A DNA stretch of 64,000 nucleotides. Origin: Epiperipatus broadwayi (taxonomy: Eukaryota; Onychophora; Udeonychophora; Euonychophora; Peripatidae). The stretch lies in the NCBI GenBank assembly GCA_028023455.1, contig JAQFVV010006246.1, positions 6,528,363-6,592,362 on the forward strand, written 5' to 3'. The position numbers were made by a program, and so were the translations under genes. This document shows positions 37,817-50,015 of the stretch, piece by piece (positions within the stretch are counted from its first letter, which is position 1; every line of letters starts with the position of its first letter). A model generated the notes under the pieces. That model saw only the letters and a program-made list of their open reading frames with translations. It did not search any database and was not told the origin of the DNA.

Positions 37817-37876
37817 GAACAAGTGGATGTATATATACCTCAAATAAAGTTTTTGAAAAGAAAAGAAGTGTTTTAA

Positions 37877-40800
37877 TTATAAAATTATATGGCTACATGT
37901 AATGTATATTTTGAAAAGAAAAAAAGGATTAAGTCGTGATAGAAACAGAAGTAAACGGATTTAACTTCATTATCTGTGCATCAAGCACATATATTTTATA
38001 AAAAGTGAATAAAAGTTACTGTTTGACCACATTATATTGTCATTCTTTTTTAAAAATTCAGTGTTAACCATTAAAAAAAAAGATAATTTGTTTGCTTCTA
38101 ATGTATAGAATATTAAGATTTTCACACAGCTTAATGGAAGTTTAAAATTCCTGACTACCCATTTTTGCCTTTAATCTTTGGACAATATAATAATTTAGTA
38201 ATTTAACAATAAAAGGTATGCTAAATTTTATCTTTCATTTATTATTGAAAGTAAACATTTAACACAGAATTGTGATTAATTTGTTTTCAAATTATACAAT
38301 CAATTTAAAGAATTTTGCAGAAATTAAAGATAAATTTAATTTCTTTATTAAATTATTTGGTGGCTTTTTTTAATTATCTCTCCCTCTCCTTTGATGTCTA
38401 AATGAATAACAACATTAGAAATTACCACTGCAGTTTATATTTCATTTTTTAACAAAAATAAACTTTTAATATAAAAACATGATTTCTTTGTTATTGAATT
38501 ATATACACAATTTCTTTATAAAAATGTTCAGATAAAAACTGACTATATAGTTTGAGAACTGTTAAAAGAATAATTTGACATTACAAACGACTATATATTT
38601 TTTGTGTTATTTTTTAAATTAATGGAAATAAAATTTTTAATATACAATTAAACGTTTTTTGTTTTTATGTACCAAGTATACTTAAACATATATTTATATT
38701 AGGTAATCACATAGACAGACATAATGGGCCAGGGAATTGCACAAGAAAGAGGGGGATCACATCTTACTATGGTTAGACTTTGGGTCTTCGGATAGGATGC
38801 AAATGATTACGCAATGAAGTACATAACCTATGATTGTATCTATTTCCAATAGACTAGCTCTGTATATTTTTGTTTATTGAGACAAAATTTGGGTTAGTTC
38901 ATCAAGTTCTCATCCTTTTCTGGCTCCATTATACCACAATATTCAAACTCAGAAAGTAACTGCTTCAGATCTTAACATGGAAAGATATTACACTCTTTAA
39001 ATATTCTCTAATATCACCACACATATGCGTATACATAGTCAAGGTTATTATATTAATTGGTATGAATGCCTATTTGTGATAATACTGTAATAGTAATGAT
39101 GATGAGCTACATAATAATGATGAGCTGGAGACCAAGTTAAAATAGTAAATTCTGTAACATTTATTGAATGACAACAACAACAAAACAAAAAAACACAAAA
39201 TAGTTTAACAATAGTGAGTTATACAATCAGCTATGTCAAAATTGAGCTTCTACCATATTATTATCTAAATTAATGAAAATAAATTATCCCAATCCAGTAG
39301 AAATTCATGTACTTGTTACCAATTATTTACAAATGCATACATATAAAAAAATTTTTTTTTATAAGACCGCGAATGTGAATGACTAAATTAATACTATTTA
39401 CAGTCGCATTTTAAATGATTATTCTTGCCCAGTTCATGTTGATCCTTCTTTACCTCCACTATTAATAGAAAAGAACATCCATGCAAGAATGTTTGTCAAT
39501 TATACCGAAAAATAAAAAAGAACACATAAAATATTAATTAATGATCAACAATCAAAAACTAACAAAAAATTTTGTTCTGCATTTAATGTGGAATACTATC
39601 AAAATCTTACCTCCATTCATTCCCCAATAGTATGTCAGAATTATATTGGTGATGGGAGGGCAAACTGACTTAAATTTTATTTAATAACAAAAAATGCTTA
39701 AATAAACTATAACTGCTTCCCACCCTTCTTATTCTTATAAAAAACTTTTCCATGAATTAGACACTTCTGCTCCCAAGTGTAAAAACGAAAATAAATGAAA
39801 AAAAATAACAATAATAGAAAACAAAAACCATAATTTCCAATCAATTGTGTTGGTTAAAGTCTGATGAGCTTGCTGGGGATGAACTTCATATTATCAGTTA
39901 ATCCTTTTTAAGACCGATCTCCTTGGATAATGATAACACACTGCTCCTTTGGAAAGTGGTATAAACATGCTTGGAAATAATAAAAGTGTTCTTCTTCAGT
40001 TGATTTCTCTTGGTTCATAGGCAGGCAGGCATTTCTCCAAAAACATATTTCTTTAGAATTTGTAGCAATATTGTGCTGTCATGGCTCAGAAATGACATTC
40101 ACCCCTATGACATCATTACTTTAGTCGGAAAACTTTGTACAGTGACCTATATCATATACGGATTTCATGTAATTCCAGTTTATTATTTAATAGTGATATA
40201 TATATAAGAATTATTTTGCTTCTTTTCCTCAGTTATTATAACTATTTCCTTTCTCCTGGTGTGCAAATAGAGTTAATGTTTCTTCATTTATTTATTTATT
40301 TAAATTGAATGGTTTACTCATTAATTTTAAATCTAAGTGCTGGTTTGGATTTCTAATTACTTCAGCACTATTCAAAATCTATTTTATTTCAAATATATAT
40401 ACATCTATTTTACAGCATTTGAAGTTTAAGTATGATGAGGTTGACTTTTGTTTAGTGAAAGCATTATTTTGAAAGAGAAAGGATGAAGATTTGAACTATT
40501 TTTATACAATATTCAGTTTGAAAACAAGATTAATTCATTTCCGATTGTAGGTATGTTGAATCTTGCATTTCCTAATACTTTTGATATGATTTCATATTGT
40601 TGTACAGATTTTATTTATAGAAATTGGGTTAAAATAATTATTGAAAATTTAATTTTGTTTCTGCAGTTGGTTGCCTAGTGACTGATTTGAGATTAGATCA
40701 TTGTAATATGCATCTTCTCAAACATCTTTATTATTATTCTGGTTTAGTTTGTGGCATACAACAGATTTTTTTTTAGTTTTGATGTTAGTCTACATATATA

Positions 40801-41820
40801 TTTGACTGAATTTTTTGAGTGTTTAGTTTGAGTACTTATGATTTTATAATTTTTCATTATGAGAGAAAAAATTACACTGTCATGGGATTAAATGTTTTAA
40901 TCACTAATACATCAAATGTTTAATGTGTGTGTCTTAAAATATACTAAACTGCTTAGTAATCTAAGGGTTAAACACATTTTTGATGGGATAATTTGGTGAT
41001 GTGGGTTAATTTCAGATCATGTACAAGGTTGTAAGCTACCATTACACTCCCCTTTCCTTATAGGGTTAAAATGCTAACTCGTGATTAGAATTTAAATACT
41101 TATACATATTTAGGTGTTAATTTATTGTTGGATTGTTGTTGGCCTAATTGAAGGGTTTTAAAATTTGCTCCCATGTTGCTTATGGATTCACTAGCTACTT
41201 TCTCTTGATCGTTGACAGATTCTTTCAATGGCTAAACCATATTATTGAGGGTGTAATTTAGACTTAGGTTTTTAATGGTCTTATGGTCAAGATCTAATTG
41301 GTGATGTGTCTCTATTGAAGATGGCACATGAGTTTATTTGCTAGCCTTCATTCTGCTCTTTTTTGAGTCTTGGTCTACCTAAATATTGGAGTATCCATTA
41401 TTCTGCATGAATTGACTGTTAGATCTCAGTTAGTTTCAAGGTAACCCAGTGCTTCTAAGAATTAATCTGGATATACCATCATCAAAACTTAATATCCCTA
41501 GTCATGCACCATCTTTATTAATTTTTTGGTGTAAATCACCTAAATAAATTTCCTTTGATGTTGGCTCTATTATTCTATATGTTCCAACTAATGCTTTTAG
41601 TTATTTTCTAGTTGGATTGTGAGTTTACAAAGCAACTATATGGTCATTCAGAGGTCCATATGGGTTTTAAAATACAGGTGTTATATGTTCGCCATACCTC
41701 TCCTCACATATCAATGTAAAATGCATTGTCACCAGATTGCTTTATGGTTGTAAATGGTCCTTCATATTAATTGAAAAACTTATATGTATTGTCTTATGGT
41801 TTGCCTACATGTGGTGTCTT
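37877..41820. other. AT-rich DNA without a recognisable gene
   Basis: 37877-38040 may hold a repeat end (see the 30-bp match to 18370-18399). The rest shows no domain on either strand. From about 41000 the base composition becomes less AT-rich, perhaps the decayed 3' end of the Gypsy-like element that starts beyond 41820. Confidence 0.45.
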
Positions 41821-41822
41821 TA

Positions 41823-41960
41823 GAAGACTTTATCTCCTACAGTGAAATCATGAGAAACCTTTCTTTTCTTCCTGTCTTTGTTTCTTTTATCAGCCATATT
41901 CATGAGTTTTTCTTGTGCTCTTAATCTGTCTTTCTCTACATTTATTTCAGTGGGATTAAC
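41823..41960 (-). pseudogene. Ty3/Gypsy-like integrase C-terminal segment
   Basis: The minus strand reads VNPTEINVEKDRLRAQEKL, a Lys/Arg-rich stretch, then SHDFTVGDKVF. This is the pattern at the end of Gypsy integrases (helical Arg/Ala segment, basic stretch, hydrophobic-GD-V-hydrophobic). Segments on both sides carry stops, and no DDE catalytic core is visible. Integrase would insert the LTR element cDNA; this one is a remnant. Confidence 0.55.
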
Positions 41961-42387
41961 TGGGGGTTGATATTTTGTGAATAACATAGGTGTGAGTTTG
42001 TGTACTTGTCAGTTGGGTTATATATGTAAACTCAATTTTATTATGAAAGCATTATCTTGTGGTAGTGTGCAGGTTCCAGGTTGCTATCATGAGATCCATT
42101 CTTCACATTCACTTTTTAAACATAAACATCTAAAGGCCTAATGAATGTGAAGAGACCTTCATAAGCATTGCATAGTCTAGGGAACAAAGAATCTTTTTGT
42201 TTAATGATTTCTAGTGTGGCCTTCTCTATCATGTTCCAATAGTTTCTCTTATCTGGATCATCTCATTGATAGTAGAAATTTTAGATGCCACAATAGACAT
42301 CTAACATAGTCAGATTGTTTTATCTTTATCTGAACTTTTAAAGCCAATGTGTTGGTTATGACAATTTTCTTTCATAATGGCAGTCAT

Positions 42388-43550
42388 TTATGTTAACAGT
42401 GACTCACTCTGAAGGCTGTCACCATATTTGCAAACTTTATGCCTGAAGCAAGTTTTGAGTTCTTTGTAGTGGTTGCTCATTTTATCTGGATCTTTGAAAG
42501 TGGTGTCGAGATACTTCCCTAAGTCATCCCTATTCTCATTATAGGCCTGTGCTAATTTATCAATTTCAATATGTTGCATCCCAATTCTGTGTGCTTTTCA
42601 GTGTAGCTGGGTGTCAAGCATTTCTAATCTATGATAAACGGTTTTGTCCAGGTGGTCCAGCTAGTCCTGAGTCTCTTTTATGCTCTCAATTTTTCTAATT
42701 TTTTTAATTCAGGATGGTCTCCAAGAGAGGATATCATATCCTCCAGATGTCTCAAACTCTGAATCATAGTTTAAAAAGCCTCATCACGTATCTCTGTTTT
42801 GGCATTTAGGTGAAAGTGTTTGATCCATCCTGAAAGTTAGATCTTCTTGGATCTTGTCTTGAGATTTAACTTGTATAGTGCATATTTTTTTGAAATGTTT
42901 GTAACTGTTGCATTTTTCCATGTTTAGTATTTAGTTAACTGGTGATGATATGTTTGAAGTCTTCCAGTTTCTGTTAACAGCTAATGTCTTTTTTATCTAT
43001 TTCTTTCCTCATCTTGTCTTTCTGAACACCCTTTTAGTCTAAAGACAGCTGCTTCCTATCCGCAGATACTCTATTTTTAAACCTCCTCTATCTTTACTTC
43101 CAAAGTTGCTCAAGTTCCTTGGTGGCCATTTTTGCTTCCAAGCTGCTCATGTTACTATCTATTTCTGCTATTTCTTCCTTGGTTACCATGGTATCTTTCA
43201 TATTATTCATATCTTCCTTGGTTGCCATTTTTGCTTCCAAGCTGATCAGGCTACTATCTATTTTTTATACCTTTCTTCATCTCCTTCATTATCACATATT
43301 TCCTGTTGCCTGCACCACAGCATCTCTATGTAGGTGACTGATTTCAGTGGCAGGTGTATCTTGAGTTTGAGAAGCTGCCTGGCTTCCTTCTTGCAACTAT
43401 GGAAAGTGTTCGGTTTCGGTTATAGACCCTCTAGGTACTTGGCTAGACAAATATTTTTTCTCACTACTAAGAGTAGCATCTCCTATTTCACTATCATTGC
43501 TGTTTCCTGCTTCAAGTAAGTGAAAATTAGCATTAAAAAATTTGCTTAGG
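42388..43550 (-). pseudogene. Gag-like coiled-coil protein (broken)
   Basis: On minus from ~43550 the text runs DATLSSEKKYLSS, then two similar 33-residue blocks containing SLEAKMATKE (43118-43166 and 43217-43262), a heptad-like coiled coil. Further on comes a segment repeated elsewhere in the window (42770-42930), then an open 63-codon stretch (42388-42579) with DKLAQAYNENRDDLGKYL. I recognise no capsid domain with confidence. Gag identity is inferred from the position upstream of an integrase segment on the same strand and from the coiled coil. Several stops interrupt it. Confidence 0.45.
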
Positions 43551-43987
43551 GTTTAAAATACAGTTTGTTTTATAGATACAAAGTAGATGTGTACTATAGG
43601 GTTTTACATCATTCTTTACCATTATCATTTGGTTCTGATTTCTCTCTCTCTTTTTATTGCCTATTTGGAAACATAGCCTTTTATTTTCCTGACTCATCTA
43701 TTTTAACATTAGTTTATTCATTGATGATTTATTTAGTTTTTGGTCTTGGCTCATTTCATCATTTATATTTTTCAATTTTGCATTAGTTGTTTTAGATATA
43801 ATTTCAATTTGACATAATTATTCAAAATAATTTTTAAAAAAATAATTGTTATTTGTGTTCATCAATGCTGTAGTTGCCTGTATCAATCATATACTACATG
43901 TGTAAGTTCGTGTACAAGTTCAAGGAAAAGGAGATTCAAAAGAAAAAAAATATTCTTTTTTTTTAATTATAAGTTCAATAACTGGAT

Positions 43988-44540
43988 ATCCCTGGAAATT
44001 TGATGTTTATGCCCACACATTCGGCACCAGATGTAATGGAGTATGAACATATCAAAGAAAAAAATACGTGCTGAACAAGTTAAACATAAAGACAAATTCC
44101 AAGAAAATCTAAGTTGCATGCTGGATCAAATCCATTCTCAACTAAATGCCAAAGCAGAGATATGTGATAAGGCTTTTGAAACTATGAATCTAAGTTTGAG
44201 ACATCTGGAAAATAAGAGTCTCTAGTGAACTGAAGACCAAATTATTATTTCAATAAATAAATTATCCCTGGAAATTTGATGTTCATGCCCACACATTCGG
44301 CACCAGATGTAATGGAGTATGAACATATCAAAGAAAAAAAAAACATGCTGAACAAGTTAAACATAAAGACAAGATCCAAGAAAATCTAAGTTGCATGCTG
44401 GATCAAATCCATTCTCAACTAAATGCCGAAGCAGAGATATGTGATAAGGCTTTTGAAACTATGAATCTAAGTTTAAGACATCCGGAAAATAAGATAGTCT
44501 CTAGTGAACTGAAGACCAAATTATTATTTCAATAAATAAA
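43988..44540 (+). repeat. 276-bp tandem duplication with inverted gag pieces
   Basis: Units 43988-44263 and 44264-44540 are near-identical. Each holds, on minus, the 18-mer TGGTGCCGAATGTGTGGG (44012-44029 and 44288-44305), which resembles a tRNA primer-binding site next to an LTR end. Each also holds, on plus, ~150 bp homologous to 42770-42930, which is read on minus. So gag-derived sequence is here in the opposite orientation to the main element. Confidence 0.75.
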
Positions 44541-45480
44541 TTTATGATACAGGCTGCTATTATGCAAGCCAGTATTCAATGTAGAGAATGGGGAAAATAA
44601 ATTTTATACTTTCAATCTGTTCTAGTATAATTCATTTACATTTAAACTTATAGAAAGATAGTTGATGGACTTACCCAAATAACCTGAGATAAGAAACCAT
44701 TTAATGAGCTAGTTAATGGGATAAACTTATCAGGGGGTTAAATTATAACCTTACTTGGCATCCAAGCTTTCTTTATTTAATGACATTATTAGAACATTTA
44801 CCCAAATCTTCTTTGCACATTCTCTCAGGAGAAAAAGGGGGTGAAATTTCTTTTACGGGCGTGGTGCGAAGGGCTGTCTAGTTTTTCAAAGGTATGCAAA
44901 GGACAGATTTCCATTAGAATATATATAATTGGATGGAAGTGGGTTTAATTTAACAAGGGAGGATTTAGATTGATCTATTTAAGATTAAACCCCCCTCCTC
45001 TAATAACTCTTTAATACATACTTATTTGTATTTAACCGGGGTATTACTAAAAGTCAATATCAACCTTTCAACTTTAGCATATATGTCATTTCATGCTCGA
45101 TGAGTATATGGGTCATTTATTTGTAAGTCTGAGGTAAAAAGTTTGGACCAGTATAATATATTATAGTTAAAAGTCCTTGCTTTGGTGAGTTATGGGTGAA
45201 GAATTCTATAGGTCTTAATTGTGGTTTTCTAATAGACTATTTATGTGGTGGTTATTCAGGTGCTGTTTAAGCCAGTTGTGGATTCCCAAGCTAGTATGGT
45301 CAGGTATAGATCTGCTTCTCTCTTGTCCATTTCTGGAATGTTTTTTAATTAAGTTAAAGAAGTAGTTATTAAGTTCATCGGACAGTAGCTTTTAAAAAAA
45401 TTGCCTTGCATCTGGTTAACCAGATCATAAAGTTTATGAATGTAGCAAGTCTGATTTCGAAAAAAATTCCTCTTTTTATA
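44541..45480. other. Intergenic DNA, nothing recognised
   Basis: It is slightly less AT-rich than average. No ORF, domain or repeat was found. It may contain decayed LTR sequence that I could not recognise. Confidence 0.4.
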
Positions 45481-46389
45481 ACCTTTGAAATAAATTAATC
45501 ACCATTATTTTTAATGTATTTGTGAAAGTTGTGTTTTCAACATTGCCAGATTGGGCAACGGTTAAGGATATGGTCAGTATCTCCCAGGCTGGAAAGACAG
45601 GGCAGCAAACAGAATCTATGTTGAAGCCACTTTTGGAAAGAAATGTAGCAGTGGAGAGGCTTCCTAGGTTACCTTTCAGAAGGAAATCTGTGTATTTAGT
45701 GTCAGTTTCAATTTATGGGTTAGTTTATGCAATTTATGTCAATGGGGAGGTGAGTTCCTTCTGCGTGTTTGGATTAAAAAGGTTGAAGGCCTCCCAATAC
45801 TGAACATAGTTGCGGAAGGTATGATGTTAGCAAAAAGGTCTGAGATTTGTGTTTGAAGTCAGATGGGACTGCGCATCGGAAAGGATGGTCTATCAGTGGT
45901 AAGAACTTGTTCTTTGAGGAGTGGATATTGGAAGATTCTGCAGTCAGAATATAGTTTAAAGATTAGATTATAAATTCTCTGTATTGCAAATACTTTTATT
46001 GGGTGCAGACTTTTGGCTTTTGGAGGGTGCACAGACTGATAAATGATCTGCACTCACCCCTACAGAGATAAAGACAATGGGATTCTACTTTTTTGATGAA
46101 GATTGCTATTGGTTTAAAGCCTGCAAGGTAATATATGAACTTGGGCAGTATGAGGGAATTGAGGAGTGATACTTTTCCAAATGTGGTTATGTATAATCTT
46201 GAAAAACATGTTATAGTGGTGTCTATTTTGTTTAATAGTCTCAGTTGTCCATCCTCATTGCTGTAGGAGATAGGGACATGTTGAATCCTAGGAACCCGTT
46301 ATCCTGTTGGCCGTTTTAATGTTCTAAATTGCCAATTTACTCCTGTTAATCGTAAGTCCATGCAATTGGTCATATTGTTGTAACAGGTT

Positions 46390-46455
46390 TTCAAGGACGT
46401 TAATTTCATCCATGTAGGAAATTTCAAGGACGTTAATTTCATCCATGTAGGAAAT
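46390..46455 (-). repeat. 33-bp in-frame duplication of RT motif C
   Basis: The block coding ISYMDEINVLE occurs twice in direct succession (46390-46422, 46423-46455), so the catalytic loop is doubled without a frameshift. Confidence 0.9.
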
Positions 46456-47910
46456 GTGGGTGATGTTTTCATTAAGTAGAGGGATGGAAATCCCAGTGAG
46501 TGCATCCTCAATGCTAATGAGCAAAAGATTTACATAGATCATGAAAAGGAGTGCACTCAATGGGGAGCCCTGCAGGATGGAAATGCAGGGTTTGAAACCA
46601 GGGTCAGTTCTCCTATCTAGAAAGAAAAAAATCTCATGATTAGCAAGGAAATTCTCCATGATCTGGATGTATGCCGGAGGAACTTGGAGGGCCTCCAGTT
46701 CACCAAGTAACACATCAATTCAGTCAAGAGTCAAAGACCCTGGCAAAGTCAAGTTGGACTGCGACCAGCCGGGATGGCCTTGTTCTTTGGATATGGTCAA
46801 TGAGGAGGCAAAATCGACTGTCAGCATCACCAGTCAATGAACCTCTCTTGGCATATTGATGTCTGGAAAGCTTTGGTATGATTTTCTCGTAAATTTTTAC
46901 TTTTTATGATGCTCTCAATGATTTTGATTAGAAGGAGAACCATAGATATTGGCCTAATGTTATTTGGGTCGATCCTTTTTTTTTATAAAAGGGACCACTA
47001 ATATAGGACAGATCCCAGGAAGATGGAAGCTATCAGTGGCCAAGAGATCAATGATACCCTTTGTAATGTGTATGGTAAATTTTTCCAAGCACACCAGGAG
47101 GAATCTGGGATTCCATGCATGCCTGGATGGGTATGTTCATGAAGGCTTTTTAATTTTTTAACCGATGTCGGTTTCAGCAATGCTGTGAGGGTTAGTTAAA
47201 TCATTCACAAACTTACGATGTCCAACAGCAGTTCCTCTGGGCTGTAGTTTAGTAAAATGGAAATCCCTAATTTTGTTAAGCATAATGATGCCACAGTGTT
47301 ACTATCAATGCACAAAAAGGAGGGAGCGTAGTTTCATTTTCCTGACCCCAGGGCCCTGTTGTTCCAGGTAATTGCATGCACATTTATTACAAATATATTC
47401 AGCAAGGGTCAATCTAGTTTGTTTGTATGTAAGCTTTAAGCATAGGATTTCAGGGATATTGTATTCAATAACTTGGAGGTGTTTAAGTTCATATGTAATC
47501 ATGCCAAGTTTTGAAAGTAGTCATAACAGCCCTTTCTGATATCTACTATATTAGTTCATAATTCCTTGTATTGTGTTTATGAAGACATTCCATTCCTGGA
47601 ATGCTGAGAGATTCCATATCTGTTGCTCGTGAAAGGTGATGTAAATGTCAGATTAAGGAGACACATTGTGTCTGTTGAGCAATATCATTGTCCGTGGGAA
47701 GTCAGTTGGCATATAGGGTTGTTATGGTAGCTTGAACTGTGAGATGATTAGGGAAAGCAATAGGCCAGAGGTTTGCTTCAATGAGTTCATTTCAGGAGAG
47801 TAGAAGGTCTATGAGAGAGTGAGCGCTTCTGGTATAGAATGCGAAGGCACTGACATGAAAGCACCCTCCCACTGTGAATGTCTTTGTTAATAATTTTGAA
47901 ATATTTTTTT

Positions 47911-48515
47911 CAAACTGGTTGCAAGTGTGGTTAAAATCTCCAAGCCAGATAATTGAACTGGGATTGAATCTAATTACTATGTTTATATTATGTATAGCTA
48001 AGTGTATTATTTGTTCATCTTTAACAAGATATACATTGACAAGAGTAAATATAAAAACCTGGATTTGTACAGTAGCAATAATGCAGTTGGAATATATGTG
48101 AAGAATTCTGAAGAAGTCAATGGTTAAATTTCAATTGATGACAAGAGCAACACTAGAAGTAGTTGAGATGGAGAAGGAGTATATAAAATGACCAAATCAT
48201 CCATTTTAAATTTGTTTTTTCAAACTGGTCAAAAGTGTGATTAAAATCTCCAAGCCAGATAATTGGACTGGGATTGGATCTAATTACTATGTTTATATTA
48301 TGTATAACTTTGTGTACTATTTGTCCACCTTTAACTAGATATACATTGACAAGAGTAAATATAAAACCCTGGATTTGTACAGTATCAATAATGCAGTTCG
48401 AATCTATATGAAGAATTCTGAACAAGTCAATGGTTGAATTTCTGTTGATGACAAGAGCAACACCAGAAGTAGCTGAGATGGAGAAGGAATACATAAAGTG
48501 ATCAAAGCACTCAAT
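47911..48515 (-). repeat. ~310-bp tandem duplication in the endonuclease region of copy 3
   Basis: 47911-48220 and 48221-48515 share ~90% identity from CAAACTGGT onward. Both cover the endonuclease segment including the region that encodes WLGDFN. The right unit keeps an open frame; the left has more changes. Confidence 0.85.
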
Positions 48516-48699
48516 TGTTTTCATTATCATGGGGTCTGTATAAAGGTGGAGTTTAGTTTCTGATAGACAAAGTATATCCGGTTTTTGGAGCTTGAGGCAA
48601 TGTGAGATAGCAAAAGCCCTGTCTTTGGAGTTGAGCTCCTGATATTAAGTGATGTTATTGTCAATGACATTTAAGTAAGGTCACCTGTCTTCTTGTTCC

Positions 48700-49030
48700 C
48701 TAGCGATAAGATTTGTGGTGATTTGACTAGTTTTTTGTGTTAAATAGACTTTTGAATCAGTTGAGGAGTCCCATGAAGTTAAATCTTGGGGGAGAATGTC
48801 CCTAGACCTATCAACTTCATGTTGTATTTGATATAAGTGTGAGCCATCCTCATTATCTGATTTTAGAGATTCGTCTTAACATTTCTTGTGATTGGGACTA
48901 GATTTGCTGTGTAAGTTGTCAGAGTTTGAGTTGGTTTCATTGAGTAAATGTTTCTTTCATTGGCACTGGTGTAAACCAAAGTTGTGGGTTTATGTTTCTG
49001 TCCCGGCGCTTTTTCCTTTTACACAGTATG
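48700..49030 (-). pseudogene. ORF1 C-terminal tail of copy 3
   Basis: Minus strand: GKRKSAGTE, then after a stop HLLNETNSNSDNLHS, SDNEDGSHLYQIQHEVD, and DILPQDLTSWDSSTD. It is a polar, acidic, low-complexity tail directly before ORF2. That is the same place and character as the polar tail at 9470-9846 in copy 1. No zinc knuckle was found upstream. Confidence 0.45.
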
Positions 49031-49090
49031 GTGATGTGTTTAGGGGCATGATCAAGCCCGGAGCCAGTAGGCTTGCCATTTCTTCTTGTC

Positions 49091-49915
49091 TAATTTGAGC
49101 ATCTATTTATGTGATTAATCTAATACTATTTCATTTGAAACTGTAAATAAAAAAATGTTAAATACCATATCACAGTGCAAAGTAAAATAATGAAAAAAAG
49201 TCATTAGATTAATCACATATTTTTATAAAACCAAATTGAATAGTCATTTAACAATAATTAATTTTATTACATTAGACATATGTATAAATAAAGCAAATAT
49301 ACGTTTTTTTTTTTATTTTATTAATGAGAGTCTTTATAAAACCATCATTAGCATTATTTTGAGTTTGAAGTATGCTGCATAATTAGTAAAAAAAAAAAAA
49401 ATTATAAAAATAATTTCATATTTATTGCAACGATTTTTATTTAATGAATAATTCGTTAATTTAATATAGTTCTTTAATACATTATAGATATCTATTTAAA
49501 TTTAATGAGATATATAGTGATTTATTAGTTAAAAATGTAACAAAATATTACCATAAATATAAAAATTTGTGGCATATTTGCCCCCACACCTCCGAATTCA
49601 TTACATATATACACATTTACCGCACATATATATAAAATAGAGACTACAATTATCATTTACTGTTGCATTTATATAAATATTCAACATATATATTTTAACA
49701 CAAAAAAAGACAATTTTTTTTTTTTTTAAATCACTGAAAATATTATTTTACTTTCCATCCTCCCCCCCCCACCAATTTTTTTTAAAAAAATATCCATTGT
49801 ATATTTTGAAAGCTACTGGTTATATTAATTAAAGACTTAAAATTCATGCCGAGAGAAGGCAAAACAAGCTCATATGTTGCTTGAGTAAGATAGAATGCAA
49901 ATACATATTCCCAGT
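49091..49915. other. AT-rich DNA, nothing recognised
   Basis: Homopolymer runs (T and A, a C9 run near 49760) and no gene. Confidence 0.5.
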
Positions 49916-50015
49916 AACTTGGACATTTAGAAACACTAATAGAATAAATCATATATTATTATTTTAACTTGGACATTTAGAAACACTAATAGAATAAATC
50001 ATATATTATTATTTT
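49916..50015. repeat. Tandem duplication, 2 x 50 bp
   Basis: The 50-bp unit starting AACTTGGACATTTAGAAACA is repeated without a visible change, so it is a recent duplication. Confidence 0.9.

Larger units (their letters stand above)
32766..37876. mobile_element. Head-to-head Penelope-like element with a nested RTE
   Basis: 32766-33540 and ~37142-37876 are near-identical inverted copies of a PLE 3' part: GIY-YIG domain, 3' non-coding region and terminal sequence. The minus-strand arm extends further 5' (36855-37141) into the RT C-terminal region; the plus-strand arm starts abruptly at the GIY-YIG linker. Both 3' ends face outward. PLEs encode an RT related to telomerase and a GIY-YIG endonuclease, and 5'-truncated or inverted copies are usual for them. 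RTE copy A later inserted into the minus-strand arm. I could not define a target duplication for the PLE. Confidence 0.8.
41823..43550 (-). mobile_element. Internally deleted Gypsy-like LTR retrotransposon
   Basis: A gag-like coiled-coil region (right) and an integrase C-terminal segment (left) lie on the same strand in the correct order, but only ~400 bp lie between the last gag-like piece and the integrase. Protease, RT and RNase H are therefore missing. LTRs could not be identified. Outlying gag pieces in opposite orientation lie at 43988-44540. Confidence 0.5.
45500..48660 (-). pseudogene. ORF2 endonuclease-reverse transcriptase of copy 3
   Basis: Read on minus: ITSLNIRS and DILCLSETKL (endonuclease start, 48570-48660), RILHIDSNCI, and IIWLGDFNHTFDQFE (~48230). 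The RT follows with LQGSPLSALLFMIYVN (motif B, ~46540) and HISYMDEINVLE (motif C, ~46420-46455; Asp-Glu instead of Asp-Asp). Near the end (45560-45640) GDTDHILNRCPIW belongs to the C-terminal Cys/His motif. Motif A was not found. Frameshifts, stops and two tandem duplications show it is dead. Confidence 0.75.
45480..49090 (-). mobile_element. Tx1-like non-LTR retrotransposon, copy 3 (decayed)
   Basis: It lies on minus with the tail of ORF1 at 48700-49030 and ORF2 from ~48660 down to ~45500. Similarity to copies 1 and 2 is clear at the protein level (endonuclease and RT motifs) but weak in DNA, so it belongs to a distinct, older subfamily. Two internal tandem duplications are listed separately. 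Confidence 0.75.

Noticed and set aside
44012-44029. A functional primer-binding site
   Set aside because: It resembles one, but no LTR could be identified beside it and the adjacent gag text runs the other way; reported only as a resemblance.
45522-45803. 93-codon frame on plus
   Set aside because: Antisense to the C-terminal end of LINE copy 3 ORF2.
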